Origin: Capra hircus
Lineage: Eukaryota > Chordata > Mammalia > Artiodactyla > Bovidae
Direction: 5' to 3'
Assembly (NCBI RefSeq): GCF_001704415.2
Contig: NC_030811.1
Location: 53,123,591 to 53,187,590 of the forward strand
DNA: 64,000 bases
The position numbers and the translations under genes are program-made. The notes beneath the pieces were generated by a model. The model worked only from the letters and a program-made list of their open reading frames with translations, had not been told where the DNA came from and ran no database searches. This document shows, piece by piece, positions 1 through 11,299 of the stretch; positions within the stretch are counted from its first letter, which is position 1; each line of letters starts with the position of its first letter.

Positions 1-1651
1 GGTTTGGAAGAAAAGTGATCACATCAGATTATGGTCATCAGAGTTTGACAAAAGCTCAGAGTCCAATTTAGCTGCTGAAGAATCAGGCCCATTTAAGTGT
101 TAAATTTTTATTGGTATGCTAGACATTTATCAAATCTAGTTTCCTGGCAATATTACCATAGACATTTTGCCATCAGAAAATGTTATTAAGGAAAATGCCA
201 CAAGCAATTAGAATGATTGCTAAAACGAGTTAGATTACTAGAAATATTTACCTTTCAAAGTCCTGAGTCACATCCATTAACCAGGAATTGCCCGTTTCTA
301 AACGAAGATCTTTTGATAGTCTAGGATAAGTAAATAAAACTCTAACGACCTGGGTGTTAAGATTTCAGTCTGGCGGTAAAGCTGAGAAACTCTAAGATTC
401 TGAATTCTGAAGATGCAATTAGTTGAAACTTAATGAGCTGCAGAATGATAAGTGACAGGGAAATGTAACTTTATATTTACAATTTCCTGACTAGATGAAC
501 TTTTAAACACAGCAAACTAAGCCCTACCCAAGGGCAATTTAACCTTTAAAAGCAAAAGCATATGGAGGTATTGGCCTTTGGAGATGGTCCTTCTTAAAAC
601 TGCAGTGGCCTTGCAGATAATTTAGCAACAACTGCAACCTTAATCCAAGGGCAATGTTTTGCTTTGGATACAAATGGCCTCTATATATATAGCTGTAGCT
701 CCAGTTTTTTTGAAATAGTACTTTCATACAGGAAATGTACCACACACACTCATACACAATCACATTCTCCCTCTCTCTCCTGTACTCTATAGTCTTTGAA
801 AAGAGTATATTTTTACACAGGCAAGAACTGTAGCCAAACAGAAAAAAGGAAGTTGACAACATATTCAGAATCTTTAGCAAGAATCTTCATAAGAAAAATG
901 GGTAACCTCTTTATCAGAAAATACTTAAGGACCAGGGGACTTCTATAAAGAGCAAGGGAGTTAAAGCCAATAGCTTTTATAGGATATGGGCTATATTTCC
1001 TAGACTTTAGAGATGCCCTAATCTATCTATCTATCCACCTACGTATCCATTCCCCATTGCATTTTATTACTTTGAAAATCAGGATACAACTTACTTACAA
1101 TCAATGTATAAATGAGAATTACTCCTAAAGCATAAGGAATTTGGGGGGGAATGTGACAAAAATGTTCTAAAATTAAATAGTGATGGTGGCTGTAAAAATT
1201 TATGAATATTTAAAAACTACAAATTTGAATTCTATAGTATGTGAAATATATTTTCAATAAAGTTGTTAAAGAAATAGTATAAAGAAGTCATGAAGATTCT
1301 ATATGTAGCCTTCAAAATATTAACATTTTAAATAACCATCATATAATCATCAAAGCTAGAAAATTAACACTGATATAATACTATTTTCTTGCTACAAATT
1401 TTATTTTAAAAATTTTCAGTTGTTCCTTAATATACTTTTTCTGGTCCTGGATGCAATAAAAAGCACATGTTATATATATATAGTTGTAAAGTCTCCTTAA
1501 TCCCTCAGTCTTTGTATGTGTATGCGTGTGTGTGTTTCTTTCATAACCTTTTGACAAGCACTAGCCAGTTATTTTGTGGCTAAATCTGTCCCCTGATTTG
1601 AGTTTGTCTGCTGTTGTCTCATGATCAAATCCATGCTGTGCATTCTTTTTT

Positions 1652-1995
1652 TAAATTTTTATTTATCTATTTATGGTTGTGGTGGGTCTTTGTTGCTGTC
1701 AGCAGCCTTTCTCTAGTTGCGGTGAGAGGAGGCTACTCTCTAATCGCGGTGCTCGGGCTTCCCATCGGGGTGGCTTCTCTTGTTGTGGAGCATGTGCTTT
1801 AGGCACAAGGGTTTCAGTAGCTGCGGCAGGGGAGCTTCATAGCTGTATGCACCAGGGTTTATCACACAGCCTCAGTAGTTGTGGTACATAGGCTTGGTTT
1901 CTCCACGGCACGTGGAATCTTCCCTGACCAGGAATTGAACCCGTGTCTCCTACGTTGACAGGTAGGACCTTCACTGGACCGCCAGGGAAGTCCCC
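1652..1995 (-). mobile_element. CHR-family SINE, antisense
   Basis: Reading the minus strand, the element starts with the usual GGGACTTCCCTGGCGG head (plus-strand end near 1995). It runs through a tRNA-like body with CCTGGTC-type B-box text and the degenerate GCAACTACTGA-like monomers, and ends in an A/T-rich tail near 1652-1675. This long form is typical of the CHR SINEs of whales and ruminants. Short open frames inside it are not genes. Confidence 0.8.
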
Positions 1996-2006
1996 TGCCA
2001 TACACT

Positions 2007-2165
2007 TTTGTTTTTTTTTTTTTTTTTTTTTTTTATTTATTTATTTATTTTTTTATTTATTTATTTTTTTTTATTTTTTATTTATTTATTTTTTTTTTTA
2101 AATTTTAAAATCTTAAATTCTTACATGCGTTCCCAAACATGAACCCCCCTCCCACCTCCCTCCAC
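2007..2165 (-). mobile_element. L1 3' end, antisense, with long T tract
   Basis: 2007-2100 is almost pure T with TTTA units. It is followed by text ending in a C-rich stretch (CCCCCCTCCCACCTCCCTCC) at about 2144-2163. In reverse complement this is the G-rich 3' UTR plus poly(A) tail of a ruminant L1. The T tract is unusually long and interrupted. Confidence 0.65.
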
Positions 2166-2235
2166 GCACATTAGCATTGCTGTGTCCTCAGTATAGCACA
2201 TCAGGAGACACACAATGTAGCTCTGTCCCATCACT

Positions 2236-2432
2236 AGGAATTCCCAGGTGGCTCAGCAGTGAAGAACCTGCCTGCCGATGAGGAAGACTTGGGTCAAGAA
2301 GATCCCCTGGAGTAAGAAGTGGCAACCCACTCCAATATCCTTGCCTGAAAAATCCCATGGACAGAGAAGCCTGGTGGGCTACAGTCCATGGGGTTGCAAA
2401 GAGCTGGACATGACTGAGCAACAGCACATATA
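2236..2432 (+). mobile_element. Bov-tA SINE
   Basis: A tRNA-derived head (CCCAGGTGGCTCAG) leads into the BovB-derived tail (GATCCCCTGGAG, TGGCAACCCACTCCA, CATGACTGAGCAAC). The B-box region is damaged (GGTCAAGAAGATC). Confidence 0.9.
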
Positions 2433-2778
2433 CGTTCACGTGCCAGGATTCTCCACTATAAAGTTACTATTTTCCCCTTCATCATAGACATTTTGAAAGG
2501 GGATACTTTGAGATCAGGTAAATACTCTGATTCTCATCATACTTTCACTAACTGATGTTAGTATCCACTGATGATTCTTTCCTGAGATAATTATTATTGT
2601 ACTATTCATCAGATAATAATTTTTTATTCCATTATTTCTTATACATTTATTAATTGGATTTTCCTCCTTTTCATTTTATATATGTTTGTATCACTATAAC
2701 CCTGATATATTAAGTTTTATGCATTAAGTCTGGTCTTAAGTTTTAAGACCAAAATAATGCTTATTAGTAGGTTTTTTC

Positions 2779-2975
2779 TTTAAATTGGAAGAATGTTGTA
2801 TTGGTTTCTGCTGTACAACAAGTGAATCAGCCGTAAGTTTACCTATATTCCCTCCCTCTTGGGCCTCCCTTCCAATCCTCCATCCCACCACTCTAGTCGT
2901 CACACAATACCAGGCTGAGCTCCCTGTGTTATACAGCAATTTACCACTAGCTATCTATTTTACACATGTAGGTTT
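2779..2975 (-). mobile_element. L1 3' UTR fragment, antisense
   Basis: Matches the ruminant L1 3' UTR text around GTTTCTGCTGTACAACAAG, the C-rich CCTCCCTCTTGGGCCTCCC and TACAGCAATTTACCACTAGC. A related fragment occurs at 38325-38560. Confidence 0.65.
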
Positions 2976-3029
2976 TTATTAGGTCAAGAAAGGCTCATAG
3001 TATGGTAGGCTAAATACTGCTCTGCTGAA

Positions 3030-3504
3030 ACATTACTTTGCTGACTAAGGTCCGTCTAGTCAAGGCTATGGTTTTTCCTGTGGTCATGTATGGATGTGAG
3101 AGTTGGACTGTGAAGAAGGCTGAGTGCCGAAGAATTGATGCTTTTGAACTGTGGTGTTGGAGAAGACTCTTGAGAGTCCCTTGGACTGCAAGGAGATCCA
3201 ACCAGTATATTCTGAAGGAGATCAGCCCTGGGACTTCTTTGGAGGGAATGATGCTAAAGCTGAAACTCCAGTACTTTGGCCACCTCATGCAAAGAGTTGA
3301 CTCATTGGAAAAGACTCTGGGAGGGATTGGGGGCAAGAGGAGAAGAGGACGACCGAGGATGAGATGGCTGGATGGCATCACTGACTCGATGGACGTGAGT
3401 CTGAGTGAACTCTGGGTGTTGGTGATGGACAGGGAGGCCTGGCGTGCTACAATTCATGGGGTCGCAAAGAGTTGGACACGACTAAGCGACTGAACTGAAC
3501 TGAA
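3030..3504 (+). mobile_element. BovB LINE, 5'-truncated 3' end
   Basis: About 475 bp of the BovB 3' end. The frame from 3038 to 3493 (151 codons) is the C-terminal tail of the BovB ORF2 protein (MVFPVVMYGCESW, RRRGRPRMRW, SWTRLSD then stop). It ends with the diagnostic CGACTGAACTGAACTGAA. It carries no reverse-transcriptase catalytic box, so it is a dead fragment. Confidence 0.93.
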
Positions 3505-3950
3505 AACATATCTAGTCCTAATCGCTGGAACCAGTGAATGTCACCTTATACAGTGTTAATTAATTAATTAGAAAATAAATATTTTGCAGATTTGATTAAC
3601 TTAAGCATCTTAAGATAGGGAGATTATCCAGGAGGTCACTAAATGCAGCCTCATGAATATTTCTAAGAGGAAGGCAATAGGATGTTTGATCACAGAAGAG
3701 AAGGTGATGTGAGCACAGAGGGAGATGTTGGAATCATACACCCACAAGCCAAGGAACACCAACAGCCACCAGAAGCCAGAATGGATTGTCCCATTAGAGT
3801 CGTCCTACTGACACCTTGGCTTCAGCCCAGTGAGAGTAGCTTCGTATTTCTAACCTCTAGATTGTGAGAAAATAAATTTCTGTAGTTTACACCATCAAGA
3901 TTGTGGTAATTCATTACAGCAAGCATAGGAATCTAATACAGATACTACCA
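3505..3950 (+). mobile_element. MaLR LTR (MLT1-like), partial
   Basis: Begins with TCCTAATCGCTGGAACC and contains GGGAGATTATCCAGG, CAAGCCAAGGAACACC and GTGAGAAAATAAATTTC. It ends GTGGTAATTCATTACAGC ... CTAATACAG, the layout of MLT1-type solo LTRs. The 5' end is missing because the BovB copy abuts it. Confidence 0.7.
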
Positions 3951-3979
3951 TTCTTAGTTTGCTAAAAACTTTCATCCTA

Positions 3980-4402
3980 GGACTTTCCTAGTGGCCAGTG
4001 GCTAAGACTTCATGCTCCCAACGTAGGGGTCCCGAGTTCCATTCCTGGTTCAGTTCACTTCAGTTCAGTTCGGTTGCTCAGTCGTGTCCAAGTCTTTGCG
4101 ACCCCATGGGCTGCAGCACATCAGGCTTCCTCATTCATCGCCAACTCCCAGAGTTTACTCAAACTCATGTCCATTGATGAGTGATGCCATCCAACCATCT
4201 CATCCTGTCATCCCCTTCTCCTCCCACCTTCAATCTTTCCTAGCATCAGGGTCTTTTCAGATGAGTCAGTTCTTTGCATCAGGTGGCCAAAGTGTTGGAG
4301 TTTCAGCTACAGCATTAGTCCCTGATTAGGGAACTAAGATCTCACATGCAGCAACTAAGACAGTACATCCAAATAAATAAATGAATAAATTTTTTAAAAA
4401 TT
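3980..4402 (+). mobile_element. CHR SINE interrupted by BovB
   Basis: The head GGACTTTCCTAGTGGCC and the B-box GAGTTCCATTCCTGGT lie at 3980-4049. The body resumes at about 4320 with TTAGGGAACTAAGATC and ends in an AATAAATAAATGAATAAA tail. The middle is a BovB fragment in the opposite orientation. Confidence 0.82.
4047..4320 (-). mobile_element. BovB 3' end, antisense, inside a CHR SINE
   Basis: Reverse complement of the last 270 bp or so of BovB, from CAGTTCAGTTCGGTTGCTCAG to CAGCATTAGT. Imperfect flanks TTCCTGGTT (4042-4050) and TCCCTGATT (4319-4327) look like an eroded target-site duplication. Confidence 0.85.
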
Positions 4403-6789
4403 AAACTTTTATCCTAAATGGGTTTTGATTTTGTCAAATTCAGTTTTTGCATCTATTAAGATGAATGTTTTTTTATTTTTTCAATGTTTTAGGTGATACA
4501 TTACATGATGGAACTTCTAATGCAAAAATGTTCTTGCATTTATGAGATCAACTCAACCTGATCTTTTTTATTCATTGGTGGATTAGGTTGTGTTACTCCT
4601 AATAAGATTTATATTTAACCATGATCTGATTTAATCATCAGTAACTCCAATAGTCCAACAGATTATTTCTTCTTTTAGTTGTCTTGGAAACTGCTAATAT
4701 ATTTCAAATTTACCATACAAACATCTAAAATTACTGAAAAAAGAATGACTTTAAGTACACATCCCAAGTAGGTCATCACAAGAAAAGGGTTATATCTTCA
4801 CATAGTCTACACAGAAACTGATGTGCTACAAAGAGTTCTATAAGTTTCCAGAAACCAATGAAGGTCTTCCTCAGCCCATCAGAGAATACTCCACATTGGC
4901 TAAAATGAATCTAGTACCAGAAAAAGACTTCCAGGTTCTTATGAATAGAAACATGTGCACTATTTTCTAGGACAAATTAGTACTGAGTCTTACATAAATA
5001 TATCCTCGAGGGTACTAATGTTTTAAGCCAGCCTAGGTTGTTCTGATTCCACTGCATACATACTGAGGTTCACCACCATGGACAGACAAGCCAAAGATAA
5101 TCACCACCCTGTGGCCTATGCCAGCTCTAGCCAGGAATGTGCAGTCTGTTCTAGCAGCAGCCACTTTCTGGTCCGCACTCAGACTGACTGCATACCTTGT
5201 TCTCTTTCTTTCTGGAAATATGGTTTATCTGCATCACAAATCTATTCTCTTTTTCTGCAACTGAGAGTTTCAAAGTTCAGAAAATATTCTGATTTCATTG
5301 GGATTCATATTGGCAGGCTTAGGATCCATGGGAAACAGAGACAGATATGTTTAAATATCAAAACGCAGGCTCATCTTTAATCAGCATCTTCTTCTTCATC
5401 AATCAAGTGGACACTATATGGCGATAAGCCAGTATCAAAAGAATTTTACATCATCAAGTGAACTACATGCCCCATGCTATCCTCACTTGGTTGAGAAAGG
5501 AATCAAATCTAGTTAAATTTACAGAGCGAGAAAATTGATCTTCCAAGGGCACAAAGAATATACATGGGAACTTTTTTTCCACTCTCTACTCAAGAAAATC
5601 ATTGTGCATTCCTTAATGTCATAGCCAATTGTTTTCATCTTGAAGACATAAATGCTAAGTAGTCTATACAGAAACTGATGTGGGTTTCTTTTTGGTTTAA
5701 TAAATTTGTGGGTAATAAATATATGATGAATTATGAACAAGTTTAATACATATATTTTTGATATAGCACTAGTTAAAGAGCTGATTTTTCATTCATCCAT
5801 CTATCCATTTATGCATTATTGGTGTCTGCTTGAGGCTGGTGCTACACCTGACAGCCCATAATGGTAGTACAGTGTGCTAAGTGTGTTCCCAACGGTAGAG
5901 GCCACACGGTCAGAGAGTTCAGAGGAGGACAACCAGCAGAGCATTGGGAAGTTGCTCAGTGAAGGCTCCAAGCAGGCAAGCACTAAGAACCACTCACTAC
6001 ATTTCCCCAACAGAACCAAAGATAAGAGTGGCTGAAAGTCTGACCTCATCTAGTTAGACTCTTTCTTGCCTAGAAAGTACTTCGTCAAGTTCTCCAGATT
6101 TATAATGGGTTTGTAGAGTCTGCATACCATTGACCTTAGATTATTTGGAATAAAAGTTGTATGTCCAGGGACTGGACTGAAACTCTTTGTACTACAGGCA
6201 GGACCAGAAAATAGGTCTTTTAGGTAGGGCATATTCTGAAATACAATCTAGTAAGGATGCATTAGGCCAAGGACTCCCTGGACAGTACTAAGGGTTGTAC
6301 ACTGAACAGTCCCAGCATAGACATTGCTGAAATATGTATTCCTTATGTTGGAAAATGGCAGGAAAGAGTCTGGTTCAAATAAAAGCAGTATATCAGCACA
6401 ATTTTTTAGACAGAAATAAAGTACTTGAGTACAGATTACCATTTGTCTAATTCACGTGTTGGTTACTGGCTGCCATGGTTTTTTTCTTTTTTTTTCATCC
6501 CAATCATTACTCTTGCCACTGCCAGGAAACAGAGAAAAAGTAGATCCCCTCTGGCGGTGATCTTCTTTGTCATTAGCACACTTACCCTGCCGGGCTGTTC
6601 CCAAACCATGCCTAGGACCAAAGCTAACAGTCCTAGAAGATCAGAGGAGAAGGTGAGAAGAGAAGGAAAGGGCAAGGAAATGCACAAGGTAACTTTCTCT
6701 CTGTCACCTGCTCGTGCAGTCCTTCCCTCTCGGTGAGAGTTCTAGGGGTCATAGCTCCTCTGCTTGAACCTCTGGTACCTTCAGCATCG

Positions 6790-6945
6790 AGGCAGGCAGA
6801 ACATCTCAGTCAGATACTACAGTGCTTGACTCTACATGCCTCAAAACAGGGACCTTGTCTCATTCATCACTTCAACCTGACAGCCTAGTACAACATTTGG
6901 TTTGAAATAGACACTGAAGAAACTGTGGCTGAGTGATCTGAATGA
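6790..6945 (+). mobile_element. Possible L2 3' end
   Basis: Contains AACAGGGACCTTGTCTCATTCAT, then CCTAGTACAACATTTGG and a GAATGAATG end, as in the 3' terminus of old L2 LINEs. Divergent; family call is tentative. Confidence 0.45.
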
Positions 6946-7354
6946 ATGCAATTATCAAACAAAAAGCATTTTTGGAATAACCAGTTGATTTCATTTATCC
7001 CTGACTTCATTGGGATTAATAATATAAAGCAAATAGGGGGAAATTGGCTTACACAAGGCGAGTCATCTTCCCGGCTCTGTTATCCCTCTTTTCTCAAGAA
7101 ATGATGAGAGGTGGCATGTGCCAAAGAGAATTTCATTTTTAGGAACTAGTAGGGGAAAGTGATTTAATTAAAAGGAAAAAAAAGAACTTCTAATTCAAAG
7201 AAATCAAACAATGCAGTGGTTGTTATTTACATTTGTAAGATATCAGAAGAGTGAAAAATGGTAGGAGTTGAATTATGAGTAAAAGAAGGTCACTTCTACT
7301 CTGGGTAATCTGAAAAGTTCCTAAAATAGATAGCAACTAAAGTAGCCCTCTTAC

Positions 7355-7528
7355 CTTGTAATTATTCATGATTTCAGTTAACCATGGTTTCACTGACTTG
7401 ACTGTATCTTCTCGCAAGTACTTTTCAACTCTGGCTCCATCACTAAAAGTCTGGTTTCCCACGTGGATGGCTTGTCTCACATGGGGGAGGGACAAAAACT
7501 TCCCGAAGTAACTTTGATCCTCAGGCTC
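7355..7528 (-). CDS. CPVL: CPVL coding exon, ninth visible (EPEDQ to MNNYK)
   Basis: 174 bp, 58 codons, phase 0 at both ends. Acceptor TGCCAG precedes GAG; donor AAG|GTAAGA. Encodes the stretch that includes SLPHVRQAIHVGNQTF and ends KPWLTEIMNNYK, just before the segment that holds the catalytic Asp in the human protein (next exon, off the left edge). NQT is a potential N-glycosylation site. Changes from the human protein as I recall it are few (for example SYFGK for LYYVK, and GARVEK for GTIVEK). A Bov-tA SINE sits only about 100 bp upstream of the acceptor. Confidence 0.95.
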
Positions 7529-7628
7529 CTGGCAGAAGGGGCATCAAAAAGACATTAGGAAATACAACTGGGTGGGAATACCATGCTGGTGAACACTTCA
7601 GATTTTTCCTAACATATACCACAATGAA

Positions 7629-7846
7629 GGTTCCCTGGTGGCTCAGGTGGTAGAATCCACCTGTAATGCAGGAAACCCGGGTTTGATCACTAGGTCACGA
7701 AGATCCCCTGGAGAAGGGAATGGCTACACACTCCAGTATTCTTGCCTGGAGAATTCCATGGAAAGAGGAACTTGATGGGCTACAATCTATGGGGTCACAA
7801 AAAGTCAAACACAATGGAGCAACTGAGTGACAACATTTTCTTTTCC
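7629..7846 (+). mobile_element. Bov-tA SINE with perfect target-site duplication
   Basis: Head GGTTCCCTGGTGGCTCAG, B-box GGGTTTGATCACTAGG, BovB-like tail with GATCCCCTGGAGAAGG. Flanked by a perfect 13-bp direct repeat, ATACCACAATGAA, at 7616-7628 and 7847-7859. It lies about 100 bp from a CPVL acceptor on the intron side, antisense to the gene. Confidence 0.95.
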
Positions 7847-7917
7847 ATACCACAATGAACAAGATACTACATGACTATTAACTGGTCTTCATCCCAAACA
7901 TTTTGACTTGGGGGTTT

Positions 7918-8145
7918 TGAGGAGATTTAGCTCAGAGGTTAAAGTGTCTGCCTGCAGTGCAGGAGACCTGGGTTTGATCCCTGGGCTGGGAAGATCCCCT
8001 GGAGAAGGAAATGGCAACCCACTCCAGTATTATTGCCTGGAGAATCCCATGGACTGAGGAGCCTGGTGGGCTACAGCCCCTGGGGTCACAAAGAGTCGGA
8101 CATGACTGAGCGACTTCACTTCACTTCACTTCACTTCACTTCACA
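7918..8145 (+). mobile_element. Bov-tA SINE with (TTCAC)n tail
   Basis: Head GGAGATTTAGCTCAGAGG, B-box GGGTTTGATCCCTGGG, BovB-like tail ending CATGACTGAGCGAC. The 3' end grows into a pentanucleotide array of six TTCAC units at about 8116-8145. Confidence 0.9.
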
Positions 8146-8462
8146 TTTTATCCAAAGAGTCTGGATGATCTGATACTCTCAGAGCCAATATCCAATTAGC
8201 AAATACTGGATTTTCCTTTTTGTAACTAGTATTTGGCCATCTGTGACTCCAATTAAAAACTCCCTTCACGACAAAGATAGGGAAGATGAAGAGGTGAGAT
8301 TATCAAAGACAACTTGCTCCTTGTTGGAGGCTCTTGGGAAAGAGGGTGCAATGGACCACAAGGAGCCAGGGAAATGATGTGCTAGATTAAAAGATGAAGA
8401 TTTCTTTTTCGTGTTCTGCTGTTTATTAAAAACACACACACAAAACACTCTGCTGCTGCTGC

Positions 8463-8540
8463 TCAATTGCATTAATTGTGTCCGACTCTGTGCGACCCCA
8501 GAGACGGCAGCCCATCAGGCTCCTCTGTCCCTGGGATTCC
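8463..8540 (-). mobile_element. Short BovB/SINE tail fragment, antisense
   Basis: GTGTCCGACTCTGTGCGACCCC and CATCAGGCTCCTCTGTCC are the reverse of the SINE/BovB 3' tail. A (CTG)n run at 8452-8462 is the antisense of the AGC repeat usual at this end. Confidence 0.75.
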
Positions 8541-9632
8541 ATAATTTAAGAGGAAAAACATATCAAGTGTAAAAATAGATGATACTTTATGAAGGACATA
8601 AATCAAAAGAAAACGTGTCATGAGCCTTATTTTTTAAAAACATTGCATAAAAGTCTCTGTAAGATTCATTAAGCTAAAAGGAAAAAAAGGACCAAATGCT
8701 GGTTTTTTTTTTCCAAAAAGTTATAAAAGAATTAAAAAACTGTTAAAGTTTGAAATCAACAATTTTGTGAATCATCAATATTTTTTGCTAACTGTGAATA
8801 TATTACTTTGTGAAGAAAAAAATATAGTTTCAAATTTTGCTTCTTTCTTACCTAGCAAATGTTTTTCTCTTGGCCAAATCTAAGTCCAAAACCCCAGCAT
8901 TGGCAAATTCCATTGAAATTAGCTTTATATATTATATATGAAATAGTTCATAAATAAGGCAATTTTAAAAGCAGAATGCATAGTCATATACCCTAGACTT
9001 GCATTATACAATTTCAAATCCCTACTCTGGCTCCCTTTGTCTTATTCGATTAAAGCTACACAATAGACATCAACTTTGGCATATTTTTATGAAAGAAACT
9101 ACTTGAATACTTTGAGAATATTCCAAAGGGCTTAAAGTGAGGGCCATACTAAATGAATTAAAAATCTTAAGTTAAAAGTAAGACAAAGCAAATATTTTTA
9201 TAAAGGCTTTGGCAGTTTGGGTTATCCAAGCTGTCTTAAGTACAGAACAAATAATGTGGGCATTTTCAAGAAACTCACTACAAGCCTGGAGCTCTGGGGC
9301 CTGATACCCAGAGTAGCAATCCTGGCCTTTCTCCTTCACAAAAGAACTTCTGTATAACAAGCTCTACTGGGGGGGAAATTGCATTAATCAGAGATTTTTC
9401 TTTTTGAGTTATCCGGAATGAGTTATCACACATTCTCAATGGTCAGATTATACAGTATACAACATTGGCAAGGTAAAAGATCCTATAGATTAGTAGACCA
9501 AATAATGCAATATAGTTTGGACATGTTTTTCTAGTGTAAAGTCAACTATAATATTTCCCAAATCTGAGGAAGTTTGGTTATGCCAAAAGTTTTGAGCAAA
9601 CACTATTATGGTTTTTTAAATGTTGTCATTAC

Positions 9633-9731
9633 CGTGCACAGTAAAAGGTTGTAGTAATTAGAACATCCTGTAACATTCTGGAAGTAAGAAGGTTCACTTA
9701 TTAAGCCGCCATCTAGTAGTCGGTCCAGTAA
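9633..9731 (-). CDS. CPVL: CPVL coding exon, eighth visible (LLDRLLDG to LLLCT)
   Basis: 99 bp, 33 codons, phase 0 at both ends. Good pyrimidine tract and acceptor CCTAG before TTA. The donor ACG|GTAATG lacks G at +5 and is the weakest donor of the set. Encodes LLDRLLDGG, then SEPSYFQNVTGCSNYYNLLLC. NVT is a potential N-glycosylation site, and the two Cys of the GCSNYYN...LC stretch match Cys in the human protein as I recall it. The exon is symmetric, so skipping it would keep the frame. Confidence 0.94.
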
Positions 9732-10837
9732 CTAGGTTGGGAGAGAGGAGATAAAGAAACGAGGAAAACATCAGGGTAGGTAAATAAGTACAAGCATTTG
9801 TTTTTCATTTATTCAATAACTATGTCATTCCCACATTGCTTCATTCAACAGTCACTCACCGCACATATTCTCTGTGCTATAAACACTGTCGAAGGCATTG
9901 GGGAAACAGTGGTGAGCAAGACAGATCAAAACTGCTTATATTCTAGAAAGAATATTAAACAAGCATTAATAGGTAAAACATGCACCGTATTATAGAGTAG
10001 TGAGGGCAAAGGAGAAAACTAACAAGAAGAAGGGGAAGAGGAAGTGTCATGGATGTCTGTGGGCATGTGTGTGTGCCTGGTGCTGGGTGGAGGGGACACT
10101 GCAGAGAGGAGGAACAGGCTGCACTTAAGAGGTGGCATTTAAGTAAAGACCTGTTGGAGGGAACAAGCAAGGCATGCAGATATCTAGGAAAAGAATACTC
10201 CAAGGAGAGAAAACAGCAGGTCCAAAGGCCCCAACTGCAAGAGTGAGCCTTGTGGGAAGGGTTATTGTAATATGACCACTGACCACTCACCCAGGTAAGA
10301 GGGGGCAGGAGACATACCTCCAGGTGCTTGAAACTGGTGGAAGTAAGCTTTGGACTGCTGGCATTGAAAACCCAGTCATCAACCAGGAGTGAGAACAATT
10401 GGCACATGGTGTGTTTTTCTCAGGTCATGCTGAGCTGCACAATGGCAGGCATGAAGTGGTGGAGAGGGGCATTTAGCCAGGACTGTGGTTTGGCCAAAGG
10501 AGTTGGAGGACGTGCAAAGGGGGCACAGGTTGAGAATACGCAGGACTGAGCGTGGGTTTACATTGGGTTAAGACTTGCAGGAGTAGGGGGCCGTGAAGGA
10601 GCAGTAGGAACCAGGGGTCGAAAGAGACTGCAGTTGTAGGGTGACAGTTCCCATTGGTATGTTTGGAGAAATGAGCTGGGAGGACCAGAGGTGGCAGGTG
10701 GGGGAAGAGTTTGAATCTGTTGCATCTGAGATTGTGGAGTGATTGCCGGCATTTTTTTGCAGGTGGAAAAGGGAATAAGCAGCTAAGGTAAAGAGAACAA
10801 GGTAACTATTCAGAGACTAAGACTGAGGGAGTGAGTG

Positions 10838-11299
10838 AGTGAGTTCAGTAGCTCAGTCGCTCAGTCTGACTCTTTATGACCCCATGGACTGCAGCACGCC
10901 AGGCCTCCCTATCCATCACCAACTCCCAGAGTTTACTCAATCTCACATCCGTTGATGCCACCCATCTTCAGTCATCCGCTTCACCTCCCACCTTCAATCT
11001 TTCCCAGCATCAGGGTCTTTTCAAATGAGTCAGTTCTTCGCATCAGGTGGCCAAAGTATTGGAGTTTCAGCTTCAACATCAGTCCTTCCAATGAATATTC
11101 AGGACTGATCTCCTTTAGGATGGACTGGTTGGATCTCCTTGCAGTCCAAGGGACTCTCAAGAGTCTTCTCCAACACCACAGTTCAAAAGCATCAATTCTT
11201 CAGTGCTCAGCTTTCTTTATAGTCCAACTCTCACATCTATACATGACTACTGGAAAAATCATAGGTTTGACTAAACAGACCTTTGTTGGCAAAGTAATG
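10838..11299 (-). mobile_element. BovB 3' end, antisense
   Basis: Reverse complement of the last 460 bp or so of BovB, from GAGTTCAGTAGCTCAGTCGC to GGCAAAGTAATG. It lies head-to-head with the next BovB copy, giving complementary arms of about 460 bp. Confidence 0.92.

Larger units (their letters stand above)
3951..4645 (-). mobile_element. L1 ORF2 fragment, antisense, split by a CHR SINE
   Basis: 3951-3979 and 4403-4645 read together in reverse as L1 ORF2 text (around TTTTGCATCTATTAAGATG and TTTTGTCAAATTCAG). A CHR SINE at 3980-4402 separates the halves. The 14-bp flanks AAACTTTCATCCTA (3966-3979) and AAACTTTTATCCTA (4403-4416) differ by one base and mark the target-site duplication. Confidence 0.7.
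1..7354 (-). other. CPVL: CPVL intron after the last visible exon (partial)
   Basis: Intronic by position, running from the donor of the 7355-7528 exon to the window edge. The next exon, expected to start with the segment around the catalytic Asp, was looked for and not seen. 1-1650 shows only AT-rich unique sequence with a short TG run near 1517-1537. 1652-4645 is a stack of repeats listed separately. 4646-6785 and 6950-7354 show nothing I recognise. Short open frames here have no family match and no splice context. Confidence 0.8.
7529..9632 (-). other. CPVL: CPVL intron between eighth and ninth visible exons
   Basis: 2.1 kb. Holds two Bov-tA SINEs and a short BovB-tail fragment within 7629-8540. 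8541-9632 is AT-rich with nothing recognised. Confidence 0.85.

Noticed and set aside
240..310. Donor-like GAAAG|GTAAATA on the minus strand with an open stretch before it (about 251-310)
   Set aside because: The translation (ETGNSWLMDVTQDFE) does not match the CPVL segment expected next, and there is no convincing acceptor.
2236..2432. tRNA-like heads of the many Bov-tA and CHR copies as possible tRNA genes
   Set aside because: Only A/B-box-like parts are kept, no cloverleaf or discriminator end, and each continues into a SINE tail.
5816..6049. Minus-strand 77-codon frame considered as a candidate for the next CPVL exon
   Set aside because: No similarity to the expected Asp-containing segment and no matching phase or splice borders.
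9955..10407. Minus-strand frame of 150 codons in a CPVL intron
   Set aside because: Translation looks random (Leu/Ser/Pro-rich), not like CPVL or any family I know; the CPVL exon next to it is already complete without it.
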